Origin: DATGZH01 sp035297265
GTDB lineage: Bacteria > Actinomycetota > Acidimicrobiia > Acidimicrobiales > RAAP-2
DNA: 14,337 nt
Direction of reading: 5' to 3'
Assembly (NCBI GenBank): GCA_035297265.1
Contig: DATGZH010000028.1
Location: 1-14,337, forward strand
The translations under genes and the position numbers were made by a program. The notes under the pieces were generated by a model. The model saw only the letters and a list, made by a program, of their open reading frames with translations. It was not told the DNA's origin and did not search any database. Shown in pieces: positions 6,143 through 14,058 of the stretch. Positions within the stretch are counted from its first letter, which is position 1. Every line of letters starts with the position of its first letter.

Positions 6143-6447
6143 TCGGGCCGGGGCGGCCAGCCGTCCGTGCCCCCGGCACCGCGTTTGGCCGCCCGCAGCA
6201 TGCGACCGGCCTCCCGCCAGGTGATGGCCACCGCGCCGAGGGCGATGGCCTCCAGACGGAGCCGGTCGGTGACGTCGTAGTGGTTCCCCGCGGGATGACG
6301 GTGTCGCTGGAAGGCGGTCCGTCGCAGGCCCAAACGGGCGGCGAACTGGTGCAGCTCGTCCTGGTCGTCGGCGAGGAGGTGCGACCAGCGGTCGCGGATC
6401 GGGCCCACCTGCGCCGCCTGGCGCCAGTCGTCGACGTAGACGGTCAC
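6079..6447 (-). CDS. DUF4031 family protein
   Basis: The 122-residue product matches DUF4031. MTVYVDDWRQAAQVGPIRDRWSHLLADDQDELHQFAARLGL (1-41) is the conserved start, followed by FQRHRHPAGNHYDVTDRLRLEAIALGAVAITWREAGR (45-81). The conserved His, Asp and Arg pattern suggests a small enzyme or binding protein, but no function is established that I know of. The domain ends near residue 85; the rest is Pro/Gly/Arg-rich, and about its last 21 residues are encoded antisense to the SRPBCC gene. The start is a GTG, 43 nt after the methyltransferase stop, so both may share one transcript; TAGGTT at 6457-6462 (minus) could be its own -10. Confidence 0.85.
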   Translation of the reverse strand: MTVYVDDWRQAAQVGPIRDRWSHLLADDQDELHQFAARLGLRRTAFQRHRHPAGNHYDVTDRLRLEAIALGAVAITWREAGRMLRAAKRGAGGTDGWPPRPDQPKVSGPASPPGAASARRSR

Positions 6448-6490
6448 CGGGCGTTCAACCTACCGCCGACCTCCGGGCCGTCCCGCCCGG

Positions 6491-7300
6491 TCAGCCCTTC
6501 TCGATCACGAGGGCCACCGACGTGGTGGCGTACTCGCCGAGGACTGTTCGCAGATGGGTCTCGGAGAACGGTGGGAGGTCGACGTGGCGGTCGGCCGGCG
6601 CCACCCCCTCGGTGAGGTCGAGGGTGATCCGGCAGCCGAGCCGACGGAGCCGGATGGCTAGCTCCTCGAGGTGCTCGCGGCGGTAGAGGACGGTCGGGCC
6701 CTCGGTGATCGTCCCGTTGCCCGGCGACACGTTGAACTCCGTCGTGTGGACGGCGACGCCCCCGGTCCGGAGGCAGCGCACCTGGTCGACCACGAACTCG
6801 AGGCCGGCCTCGATCGTGCCGAGGTGCTCGAAGGCGCACGACGACCAGGTGAAGTCGAAACCGGCGAGATCCGAGGGGATCTGCCGCATATCCACGAAGC
6901 GGAAGGCCACCCGCTCTTCGAAGAGCTCGGACGGGCAGAGCCCGTGGTCGTTCAGCCCGGTGAGCCCACCGGCATACTCGGCCCCGCTGGCCGCCCAGCC
7001 GCCCGCCGCCGCCTCGTCCGGGTCGAGGTCGCTGGCCACGATCTGGCAACCGAGCGAGGCGAAGAGGGCCACCAACGGCTCCTTCCCCACGCCGAAGCCG
7101 AGCCCGCGCCGCCCGGGCGCAAGCATCGAGTGCTCATCCAGCGCCTGACAGATGAAGAGCCACTCCCACATCTTCCGGTGTTGCATCACCCGTCGCAGAT
7201 CGGTCCCGTCGGGATCCCAGACCGGACGGAGCCGGTCCGACCAAGCCACGAAAGCGGCCGAAGTCAGCGTGGACTCCCGGCACAGCTGCGAGGCGAGCAC
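6491..7300 (-). CDS. SAM-dependent methyltransferase-like protein
   Basis: About 269 residues with a Rossmann methyltransferase core: motif I GLGFGVGKEP (66-75), acidic strand end VASDLD (88-93) for the SAM ribose, FRFVDMRQIP (134-142) and motif IV FDFTWSSCAFEHLG (148-161), then the VRCLRTGGVAVHTTE strand. The head with HRKMWEWLFICQAL (41-54) is shared with a group of proteins encoded near glycan-related genes, but no substrate can be named. The frame stays open upstream into the divergent SGNH gene, so the start is uncertain; the GTG at 7300 leaves a 149-nt divergent promoter region and a sensible N-terminus, though it has no clear ribosome site. Confidence 0.82.
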   Translation of the reverse strand: MLASQLCRESTLTSAAFVAWSDRLRPVWDPDGTDLRRVMQHRKMWEWLFICQALDEHSMLAPGRRGLGFGVGKEPLVALFASLGCQIVASDLDPDEAAAGGWAASGAEYAGGLTGLNDHGLCPSELFEERVAFRFVDMRQIPSDLAGFDFTWSSCAFEHLGTIEAGLEFVVDQVRCLRTGGVAVHTTEFNVSPGNGTITEGPTVLYRREHLEELAIRLRRLGCRITLDLTEGVAPADRHVDLPPFSETHLRTVLGEYATTSVALVIEKG

Positions 7301-7449
7301 GGGGGCGATGTTGCCATGGCCGTCCGGAGGCGGCGGCACCGCCGGCTCCGAGTGGTCGCCCCGACCGCTCCAGGACAGGGCCTCGTGGCACAATGGGCGG
7401 TCCTCCTCTTCCTCCTGGCCGGCGAAGGCCGGAGGCTCTCGGACCCGAC

Positions 7450-8247
7450 ATGCCCTCCCGAAACCCCGCCCATGCTGCGCCTCGTCCGCCGCGCCCGACC
7501 GGCCGGATGCTGGCGGTGGTCGTACTGACCGCACTCGTCGTCGGCGGAGCGGTGACGGCCGGCGTGCTCGTGTCGGGCAACGGCCACGCCACCGCCGCGG
7601 GCCACCGACCGCCCTCGAAGCAGCCGGCCCGTGTCCCCCGGTCGGCCCGCTCGACGACCACCACGACGGCGCCCCCGCCGTCGACCACCCAGCCCACGGT
7701 CGTCGTGCCCGGCGTGATGAGCATCCGTCTCGGCCCGACCACCTCGCCGCCGCTCCCCCAGCCGGGCCCGGGTTTCGTCCCCGGTCACGTCACGGCCGTC
7801 GGGGACTCGGTCATGATCGACTACCAGGACCCGTTGGAGCAGGACATCCCGGGCATCACGGTCGAGGCGGCGGTCGGACGGCAGTGGTCGGACGGTGAGG
7901 CCATCCTCCAGCAGGCGAAGGCCGCCGGCTCGTTGGGAGCCGTCGTGGTGGTCGGCCTCGGCACGAACGGTCCGATCACCGAGAGCGACTTCAACGACAT
8001 GATGTCCATCCTCTCGGGAGCGTCACGGGTCGTGTTCGTGACCGTGCACGTCGACCAGCCGTGGCAGGATCAGGTCAACCAGGTGCTCACGTCCGGGGTG
8101 GCCCGCTACCCGCATACCGCCGTCCTCGTCGACTGGACGTCGCTCGCCGACCAGTACCCGTCGTGGGTCTACAGCGACGAGACCCACCTGCCGATCGACG
8201 GCACCGGCGCCCAGGTCCTGGCGGCCACGATCGCCGGCAGCATCTGA
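7450..8247 (+). CDS. Membrane-tethered SGNH hydrolase (OatA C-terminal-like)
   Basis: The 265-residue product has a basic tail, one membrane segment (about 20-42), a Thr/Pro tether (68-82) and an SGNH domain. Its blocks are AVGDS (Ser120 nucleophile), AAVGRQ (Gly143), GTNG (Asn173) and SDETHLP (Asp243, His246). The order and spacing resemble the SGNH domain at the end of OatA-type acyltransferases, which acetylate cell-wall glycans, but the acyltransferase-3 membrane part is absent. An envelope O-acyl transferase or esterase outside the membrane is inferred. ATG 7450 is chosen; 7393 and 7507 are possible and none has a well-spaced ribosome site. A hairpin overlaps its stop codon. Confidence 0.85.
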   Translation: MPSRNPAHAAPRPPRPTGRMLAVVVLTALVVGGAVTAGVLVSGNGHATAAGHRPPSKQPARVPRSARSTTTTTAPPPSTTQPTVVVPGVMSIRLGPTTSPPLPQPGPGFVPGHVTAVGDSVMIDYQDPLEQDIPGITVEAAVGRQWSDGEAILQQAKAAGSLGAVVVVGLGTNGPITESDFNDMMSILSGASRVVFVTVHVDQPWQDQVNQVLTSGVARYPHTAVLVDWTSLADQYPSWVYSDETHLPIDGTGAQVLAATIAGSI

Positions 8248-8266
8248 GGACTCGCTGAGTCCTCAG
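8244..8266 (+). terminator. Hairpin overlapping the SGNH stop codon (9-bp stem)
   Basis: CTGAGGACT (8244-8252) and AGTCCTCAG (8258-8266) pair perfectly around a 5-nt loop; the TGA stop (8245-8247) lies in the left arm. No U-tract follows. The position suits a terminator separating the SGNH gene from the lipoprotein cassette, whose own -10 lies at 8419. Confidence 0.6.
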
Positions 8267-8418
8267 CCACGCCCTCGCCGCCGGGCATCGGACACCCTCG
8301 CCTGCCGGATGACGAACCCGAACCACCTGGTCGGAGGACCCGGCGGGTCCGGCGGTCGGCTCGGCCTCCCGTGACCCGGCTCCGGATGAGGGGCCGCGGC
8401 GGACCAGGTGGGGCCACC

Positions 8419-8424
8419 TACTAT
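8419..8424 (+). promoter_or_regulatory. Leaderless -10 box of the lipoprotein/ABC cassette
   Basis: TACTAT fits TAnnnT and lies exactly 6 nt before the ATG at 8431, the same geometry as the PadR and ArsR genes. No good -35 is present and no ribosome site precedes the ATG, which supports a leaderless transcript starting at 8431. Confidence 0.55.
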
Positions 8425-8430
8425 CGGCGC

Positions 8431-9363
8431 ATGGCTCGTCCTCGTGGCGGTCCGCGGGGCCGCCAGCGCTCGGCGGCGATCCTCACCCTCGTGCTCGCCG
8501 TCGGGCTCGCCGGATGCGGCGTCACCGCCTCCAACGCCCCGCCCACGGGCATCAAGGCGGAGGGGCCGGCGACGGCCCATGACCTCCGCGTCGTGGTCGC
8601 CGGCGTGCCCAAGACGGTGGGCACCACGGCGGCCGTGTCCTATCTCCTCGCCGGGGCCTCGGTCCTCGGCACGTCCCCGAAGCCGGTCGTCGGGTCGGGG
8701 GCCTTCGATCTGCGGCGAGGCGTGGGCGAGGCCAGCCTGCAGCAGCCGTCCGGTGACGAGCTCGTCGTGCTCGGCCCGGCCGTGGTCTTCAGCCGCGTGC
8801 CGAAGGGCGCCGGTGCCGCTCTGCCGAAAGGGAAGACCTGGCTCTCGGCCAGCCTCACCGGGTCGGAGTCGGTGTCGACCAACTTCCCGCAGTTCGACGT
8901 CCAGGTGGAGGCGTTCAACCCGCTCCTCTATCTCGACGAGGTGGCGTGGGGCGCCACCGCCGCGGCCCCGCTCGGGTCGGGCTCGGTCGACGGCACGCCC
9001 GTGCACGGCTACGTCGTCACGACCAACCTGACCAAGGCCCTCCACGGGGCCACGGGACCGTCGGCCTCCTCGATGTCCCTCGCCATCCGCTCCGAGCTCA
9101 CGTCCCTCGGTCCGGCCCAGGCATCCAGCGGCGGCGGCCTGAGCGTGCCGGTGCTCGTGTGGGTGGACGGCGCCGGGCGGATCGTCATGCTCCAGGGGTC
9201 GCCTCCCGGCGCCGGGGTGGGCACCACGAGGATCACCCTTTCCGACTTCGGCATCACCGTCCGAGCGAAGCCCCCGCGGATCTCCAAGGTCGTCGACATC
9301 GCCCAGCTGACCCCGTCCGGCGAACGGGAGAACAACGGGGGTGGCGATGCCGACGGCGCCTGA
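8431..9363 (+). CDS. Lipoprotein, possibly LppX/LprG-like, first gene of the ABC cassette
   Basis: The 310-residue product has a signal peptide with basic head, hydrophobic core and lipobox LAGC (Cys29), so it should be lipidated and held on the outer membrane face. The mature part has repeated beta-rich stretches (for example GVGEASLQQPSGDELVVLG and PVLVWVDGAGRIVML) that suggest a LolA/LppX-type half barrel; that family carries lipids in actinobacteria, but similarity is by feel and I give it low weight. The ATG at 8431 is chosen for the leaderless -10 and the signal peptide. Its 3' end overlaps the ATPase gene by 23 nt. It may deliver or accept the transporter's substrate. Confidence 0.8.
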   Translation: MARPRGGPRGRQRSAAILTLVLAVGLAGCGVTASNAPPTGIKAEGPATAHDLRVVVAGVPKTVGTTAAVSYLLAGASVLGTSPKPVVGSGAFDLRRGVGEASLQQPSGDELVVLGPAVVFSRVPKGAGAALPKGKTWLSASLTGSESVSTNFPQFDVQVEAFNPLLYLDEVAWGATAAAPLGSGSVDGTPVHGYVVTTNLTKALHGATGPSASSMSLAIRSELTSLGPAQASSGGGLSVPVLVWVDGAGRIVMLQGSPPGAGVGTTRITLSDFGITVRAKPPRISKVVDIAQLTPSGERENNGGGDADGA

Positions 9364-10297
9364 GCCGCCCCCCGTCGTCCTCATCGAGGGGCTCACGAAG
9401 CGGCTCCGGGGCGTCCTCGCCGTCGACGGGCTGGACCTCACCGTGGAGCGGGGCCAGGTCGTGGGGCTCGCCGGCCCGAACGGGGCCGGGAAGTCGGTCA
9501 CGTTGAAGATCCTGCTCGGGCTGGTCCGGCCGACGTCGGGACGGGTCGAGCTCTTCGGGGAGCCCGCCCGACCAGGCGCGCCGGCCCTCGCCCGCGTCGG
9601 CGCGCTCGTCGACGGGCCGGGCTTCGTGCCCCACCTGTCCGGCCGGGTGAACCTCCGCCTGGCCTGCCGGCTCGCCCACCTCGGTGACGCCGAGCTGGAG
9701 CGGGCGGTGGCCAACGCCCGCCTCGGCCCGGCCATCGACCGGCAGTACCGCACCTACTCGCACGGCATGCGCTACCGACTGGGCCTGGCTCAGGCCCTGC
9801 TCGGCCAGCCCGAGCTCCTCATCCTCGACGAGCCGACGACCGGCCTCGACCCGGCCCACATCAGGGAGATCCGCCACGCCATCGCCGACGCCGCGGCCGC
9901 CGGGGCGACCGTCCTCTTCTCGAGCCACGTGCTGCGCGAGGTCGAGCAGGTCTGCACGCACGCCGTGGTCATGCAGCAAGGGCGCCTCGTCGGCGCCGGT
10001 CGGGTCGAGGACCTGGTCCACATGACCGACACGGTGCGGCTCGAGACGGACCGGCCCGATGATGCCGCCGAGGTCCTGCGGGCGACCGACGGCATCACGT
10101 CGGTCCTGGTCGACGACGGCGCAGTCGAGGCGCAAGGTCCGGCGCTGCGTCCCGGGGACCTCCTCCTCAAGCTGGACGCGGCGGGCCTCGCGGTACAGGG
10201 CTTCCGCCGGGGGCGCAGCCTGGAGGAGGCCTACCTCGAGCTCGTGGGGGAGACGGCCGCCGAGTCGGGGCCGCCGGAGGCGTCGCCCGGACCATGA
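9341..10297 (+). CDS. ABC transporter ATP-binding protein (ABC-2/bacitracin-type)
   Basis: The 318-residue ATPase energises the two permeases encoded next. Walker A is GPNGAGKS (45-52), unusually followed by Val where Thr is normal; the C-loop is YSHGMR (139-144), a variant of the YSLGMR found in this subfamily; Walker B is LLILDEP (159-165) with D-loop TGLDP; H-loop His196 is in SSHVL. The C-terminal 100 residues (VRLETDRPDD onward, ending RSLEEAYLELVG) are the usual tail of DrrA/BcrA-like exporters. The GTG at 9341 and ATG at 9347 are both usable. The stop overlaps the first permease start as ATGA. Export is inferred from the subfamily, substrate unknown. Confidence 0.93.
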   Translation: MAMPTAPEPPPVVLIEGLTKRLRGVLAVDGLDLTVERGQVVGLAGPNGAGKSVTLKILLGLVRPTSGRVELFGEPARPGAPALARVGALVDGPGFVPHLSGRVNLRLACRLAHLGDAELERAVANARLGPAIDRQYRTYSHGMRYRLGLAQALLGQPELLILDEPTTGLDPAHIREIRHAIADAAAAGATVLFSSHVLREVEQVCTHAVVMQQGRLVGAGRVEDLVHMTDTVRLETDRPDDAAEVLRATDGITSVLVDDGAVEAQGPALRPGDLLLKLDAAGLAVQGFRRGRSLEEAYLELVGETAAESGPPEASPGP

Positions 10298-11136
10298 TCT
10301 GGGTCGAGTTCAAGAAGCAGTGGCGCCGGCCCCGCACGGTCATCACCTTCGCCGCGCTGGCGGTCTTCTCGGTCGTGCTCACGGTGGCCATCTCGGCCAC
10401 CGGGTCGGGCACGGTGGAACGGGTCGGCGACGTGCCGCTCCTCATCGTGCCCGGGACCTCGGGCCTCTCGGTGCCGGTGATCGCCCTCTCGAGCACGATG
10501 AAATTCTTCCTCCCCCTGGCTGTGGCCATCTTCGCCGGCGAGTCGGTGGCCGGCGAAGCCGGCTGGGGCAGCCTGCGCTACGCGCTGGCCCGGCCGGTGT
10601 CGCGGGCGGCCTACCTCGCCACCAAGCTCTTCGTGGCCCTCGTCCTCTCCCTCGTGGCCATCGTGCTCATCCCGGTGGCCGCGGTGGTCGCCGGCACGGT
10701 GGCCTTCGGTTGGCACCACCTCGTCATCGTGAACGGCGCGGCGTCCACCGCCACCCATCAAGTCGTGGCCAACTTCAGCCCGGGCCTCGTGCTCGGCTAC
10801 CTGGGGGTGGCCACGGCCTACGTGGCGGCCGGGATGATGAGCATCTTCGCCTTCTCCTTCCTCCTCTCGACCCTCACCACCCGCCCCTTCGTGGCCGTGG
10901 CCGGAGGTGTCAGCCTCACGATCGTCTCAAGGGTGTTCAACAGCGACTACCTACCGGGGGTGGCGGTCCTCAATCCCTACATGCCCAACAACGACGTCGA
11001 CCTCTGGCAGAACTTCTTCGTACGACCGGCCGTCACATCAGGCATGGCCCACTTCCTCGTGCTGCAGGTGGTGTACGTCGTCGTGTTCCTCGGCGCGGCG
11101 TGGATCTGGTTCGTGCGCAAGGACATCCTCACGTGA
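10294..11136 (+). CDS. ABC-2 type permease, first of a tandem pair
   Basis: The 280-residue membrane protein has six hydrophobic segments: about 18-36, 70-88, 108-136, 166-192, 198-214 and 250-272. It starts with the amphipathic MIWVEFKKQWRRPRT typical of ABC-2 permeases, the part that touches the ATPase. The block FAGESVAGEAGWGSLRYAL-ARPV after segment 2 is a likely coupling loop and recurs almost unchanged in the next gene, as does LLSTLTTRPF. It is joined to the ATPase (ATGA) and to the second permease (GTGA) by 4-nt overlaps, so all three should be made in fixed ratio and form a transporter with two different permease subunits. Confidence 0.9.
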   Translation: MIWVEFKKQWRRPRTVITFAALAVFSVVLTVAISATGSGTVERVGDVPLLIVPGTSGLSVPVIALSSTMKFFLPLAVAIFAGESVAGEAGWGSLRYALARPVSRAAYLATKLFVALVLSLVAIVLIPVAAVVAGTVAFGWHHLVIVNGAASTATHQVVANFSPGLVLGYLGVATAYVAAGMMSIFAFSFLLSTLTTRPFVAVAGGVSLTIVSRVFNSDYLPGVAVLNPYMPNNDVDLWQNFFVRPAVTSGMAHFLVLQVVYVVVFLGAAWIWFVRKDILT

Positions 11137-11972
11137 TCGGGGTCGAGCTCGTGAAGCAGCTCCACCGGCCCCGCGGCTGGGTGACGCTTGGTCTCGTGGC
11201 TGCCGTCCCGATCGTGCTCGTCCTGGTGGTCGGGCTGAGCCGGCCGACGGTCGCCGAGCGCCTCGGCGACTACGGCTCGGTCGTGACGAACAGCTCCGGG
11301 CTGACCCTCCCGCTCATCGCGCTCAGCGCCATGCTGCTCTTCCTCCTGCCGCTCGCCGTCGCCGTCTTCGCCGGCGAGACGGTGGCCGGCGAGGCCTCCT
11401 GGGGCAGCCTGCGCTACCTGCTGGCCCGACCGGTGCCCCGCTCGCGGGTGCTGGCCTCGAAGGCGGTCGTGGCCGCGGGGTTCTCCGTCGCCACCGTGGT
11501 CGTGGTGGTGGTCAGCGGCGTGGTCGGCGGGGTGCTGGCGTTCGGCTGGCACCCGGTGACGGTGGTCGACCTGCAGCACACGACGGTCTTCCACGTGGCG
11601 GCGGCGACCTTCTCCGCTCCGGCGATGGTGCTGCGGACCCTGGCCGCCGCCGCCTTCATCCTGGCCACGCTGGCTAGCACCTTCGCCTTCGCCTTCTTCC
11701 TCTCGACCCTCACCACCCGACCCTTCAGCGCCGTGGCGGGCGGTGTCGGGCTGAGCCTCGTCTCCCGGGCGCTCGACAACGTCCCGGGCCTCCACGCTCT
11801 CAGCCCCTGGCTCCCGGTTACCGACAGCGGGACCACGGCGTGGACCGGCTTCTTCACCAGCCCGCCGCAGACGACCGACGTCGTCCACACGCTCGTGGTC
11901 CAGGCCGTCTACAGCGCCGGGTTCCTGATCGCCGCCTTCGTCTGGTTCACCCGATCGGACATCGTGGCCTGA
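11133..11972 (+). CDS. ABC-2 type permease, second of a tandem pair
   Basis: The 279-residue protein is a paralogue of the preceding permease, with the same length, six membrane segments and shared motifs: MIGVELVKQLHRPRG at the N-terminus, FAGETVAGEASWGSLRYLL-ARPV and FLSTLTTRPFSAVAGG. DNA stretches of 19-21 nt are identical between the two genes, so the duplication is recognisable at base level too. The GTG at 11133 overlaps the previous stop; the frame is open upstream but that part is antisense-like filler. It should pair with its paralogue in a heterodimeric transporter. The propeller gene begins 22 nt later. Confidence 0.9.
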   Translation: MIGVELVKQLHRPRGWVTLGLVAAVPIVLVLVVGLSRPTVAERLGDYGSVVTNSSGLTLPLIALSAMLLFLLPLAVAVFAGETVAGEASWGSLRYLLARPVPRSRVLASKAVVAAGFSVATVVVVVVSGVVGGVLAFGWHPVTVVDLQHTTVFHVAAATFSAPAMVLRTLAAAAFILATLASTFAFAFFLSTLTTRPFSAVAGGVGLSLVSRALDNVPGLHALSPWLPVTDSGTTAWTGFFTSPPQTTDVVHTLVVQAVYSAGFLIAAFVWFTRSDIVA

Positions 11973-11983
11973 TGCAACCGTTC

Positions 11984-11987
11984 GGAG
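11984..11987 (+). promoter_or_regulatory. Ribosome binding site of the propeller gene
   Basis: GGAG lies 7 nt before the GTG at 11995, just after the permease stop. It decides the start and suggests this gene is translated from the cassette transcript with its own ribosome site, unlike the coupled genes upstream. Confidence 0.6.
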
Positions 11988-11994
11988 ACCGCCG

Positions 11995-14055
11995 GTGACC
12001 CAGGTCCGCCCCCCGCTGCGCCGCGAGGCGCACAGTCGCCGGGCCTCGGCACAGGTCCGGCGGCGGCGGGTGCTCGTCGGCGGCGCCGCCGTCCTCGTCG
12101 TCGTGGGCGTGGTCGTGGCGGTCTGGTCCGGCAGCTCGAAGCCCAGGGCCACGGCTCCGGCCACGCACCCCGGCGGCGGCCCAGCTCAGCGGATCACGCG
12201 GGGGATCCCGGCGGCCGAGGCCGGGCTCCTGCCCTGGACGCTGGACCAGCCGCTCAGCCGGGAGGTGGTCCTCCCCTCGGTCGGCACCACCGTCACGGTC
12301 CTCGGCGGGCTGTCGTCCTCGCAACAGACCCTCGGCCGGGTCTTCACCCTCGACACGGCCACCGGTGGGATCACGACGTCGGGCGCCCTGGCCGCCGGCG
12401 TCCACGACGCGGCGGGCGTCCGCCTGGGCCCGTCGGACCTCGTGCTCGGCGGCGGGTCCCCGAACACCGTGGCCGGCACCCAGCGCTTCACGACGCCGAG
12501 CGGCACGGGGACGGCGGTGGGCCAGCTCCGCCGACCGAGGTCCGACGCCGTCGGGGTCACGATCGGGCGCACCGGTTACGTGGTCGGCGGCTACGACGGC
12601 ACCAACGCCGATCCCGAGGTGCTCGCCACGAAGGACGGGGCCACGTTCAGCGTGGTGGCCGACCTCAAGGTGCCCGTGCGGTACCCGGCGGTGGCGGCGC
12701 TCGACGGCAAGATCTACCTCTTCGGCGGGGAGGCCGTGGAGGGCGCGGCGAAGGGTCGGGCTGTGACGGCCATCCAGATGGTCGATCCGTCCAGCCACGC
12801 GGCGACGGTCGTGGGGCACATGCCCTCCCCGGTCGCCGGGGCGGCGGCGTTCGTGCTCGGTGGCCACCTCTACGTGGCCGGGGGGACCTCGGGTGCCGGC
12901 GGCGCGGTGGCCACCGGCCCGGCGGTCGGGGACATCTGGGCCTTCGACCCGACGAAGGCCAAGGTCCTGCGGGCGGGGACCCTGCCGGCCCCGGTGAGCT
13001 TCGCCGGGACCACCGTCGTCGGCTCGCGGGCCTGGATCGTCGGGGGGGAGAACCAGGGCAACGTCCTCTCGCAGGTCGAGATGGTGACGCCGAACACACG
13101 ATTCGGGACGGCGGGAGCGCCGGGCGCCGGGTCACCGTTCTTCGGGGCCGAGCTGCTCGTCGCCGACCGGGGCAACGACCGGTTGCTCCTGCTCAACCCG
13201 CGCGACCAGACCATCTGGACCTACCCGTCCTCCTACGCGGCGCCGCCGCCCGGTGGCTTCTATTTCCCCGACGACGCCTTCTTCATCGACAAGGGGACCG
13301 AGATCATCTCCAACCAGGAGAACAACGACACGATCGTGATCATCTCGTTCCCCTCGGGGAAGGTCCTCTGGCAGTACGGCCATCCCAGGGTGGCCTCGTC
13401 GTCGCCGGGTTACCTGAACACGCCGGACGACGCCTACCTCCTGAAGAACGGTCAGGTGACCGTGGCGGACGCCAACAACTGCCGGGTGCTGTTCATCACC
13501 ACGGCCGGCACCGTCGCCAGCCAGGTGGGCACGACCGGCGTCTGCGCCCACAACCCGCCGAACGACCTCGCCTCCCCCAACGGCGACACGCCCCTCGCCG
13601 ACGGCAACGTGCTGATCTCAGAGATCAACGGCTCATGGGTCAGCGAGTACACCCCGACCGGGCATCTCGTCTGGACCGTGCACCTGCCGATCGGTTACCC
13701 GTCGGACCCCCAGCAGATCGGCCCGGACCTCTACCTCGTCTCGGACTACTCCCACCCCGGGGGCATCGTCGAGTTCACCCGGGAAGGCAAGATCGTCTAC
13801 CGCTACCAGCCGGCCTCGGGACCGGGCGAGCTCAATAAGCCGTCCCTCACCGAGTTGCTGCCGAGCGGGGTCTTCCTGAGCAACGACGACTACCGGAACC
13901 GCATGGTGGCCATCGACCCGGCCACCCAGTCCCTGGTCTGGCAGTACGGGGTCACCGACACCCCGGGTACGGCGCCGGGCTTCCTCAACATCCCCGACGG
14001 CTTCGACCTCCTCTTGCCGAACGGCACGACGCCCACCCACCCGACGACCCAGTGA
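11995..14055 (+). CDS. Membrane-anchored double beta-propeller protein
   Basis: The 686-residue protein has an Arg-rich head (RRRRVLVGG at 22-30), one membrane segment (about 26-44) and two extracytoplasmic propellers. The first (about 60-365) has six Kelch-like blades with the GG turn: VLGG, VLGGG, VVGGYDG, YLFGGE, YVAGGTS, WIVGGEN. The second (about 378-680) has about six PQQ/NHL-type blades such as LLVADRGNDRLLLLNP, VTVADANNCRVLFI and VFLSNDDYRNRMVAIDP, several ending in W-x-Y (LWQYGHP, LVWQYGV). Its two Cys, in NNCRVL and TGVCAH, could form a disulfide. No catalytic site is obvious. It closes the ABC cassette and may be a surface sensor, binding platform or assembly factor; function unknown. 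Confidence 0.88.
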   Translation: MTQVRPPLRREAHSRRASAQVRRRRVLVGGAAVLVVVGVVVAVWSGSSKPRATAPATHPGGGPAQRITRGIPAAEAGLLPWTLDQPLSREVVLPSVGTTVTVLGGLSSSQQTLGRVFTLDTATGGITTSGALAAGVHDAAGVRLGPSDLVLGGGSPNTVAGTQRFTTPSGTGTAVGQLRRPRSDAVGVTIGRTGYVVGGYDGTNADPEVLATKDGATFSVVADLKVPVRYPAVAALDGKIYLFGGEAVEGAAKGRAVTAIQMVDPSSHAATVVGHMPSPVAGAAAFVLGGHLYVAGGTSGAGGAVATGPAVGDIWAFDPTKAKVLRAGTLPAPVSFAGTTVVGSRAWIVGGENQGNVLSQVEMVTPNTRFGTAGAPGAGSPFFGAELLVADRGNDRLLLLNPRDQTIWTYPSSYAAPPPGGFYFPDDAFFIDKGTEIISNQENNDTIVIISFPSGKVLWQYGHPRVASSSPGYLNTPDDAYLLKNGQVTVADANNCRVLFITTAGTVASQVGTTGVCAHNPPNDLASPNGDTPLADGNVLISEINGSWVSEYTPTGHLVWTVHLPIGYPSDPQQIGPDLYLVSDYSHPGGIVEFTREGKIVYRYQPASGPGELNKPSLTELLPSGVFLSNDDYRNRMVAIDPATQSLVWQYGVTDTPGTAPGFLNIPDGFDLLLPNGTTPTHPTTQ

Positions 14056-14058
14056 CTG

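Noticed and set aside
8263..9753. Long minus-strand open frame opposite the lipoprotein and ATPase genes
   Set aside because: Low-complexity Arg/Gly/Pro composition and no motif; the plus strand has a lipobox and Walker motifs.
10059..11132. Open frame upstream of the second permease in the same frame
   Set aside because: It lies inside the ATPase and first permease in another frame; the GTGA overlap at 11133 is the natural start.
10977..12164. Long minus-strand open frame opposite the second permease
   Set aside because: No domain, very polar and antisense to a clear six-segment membrane protein.
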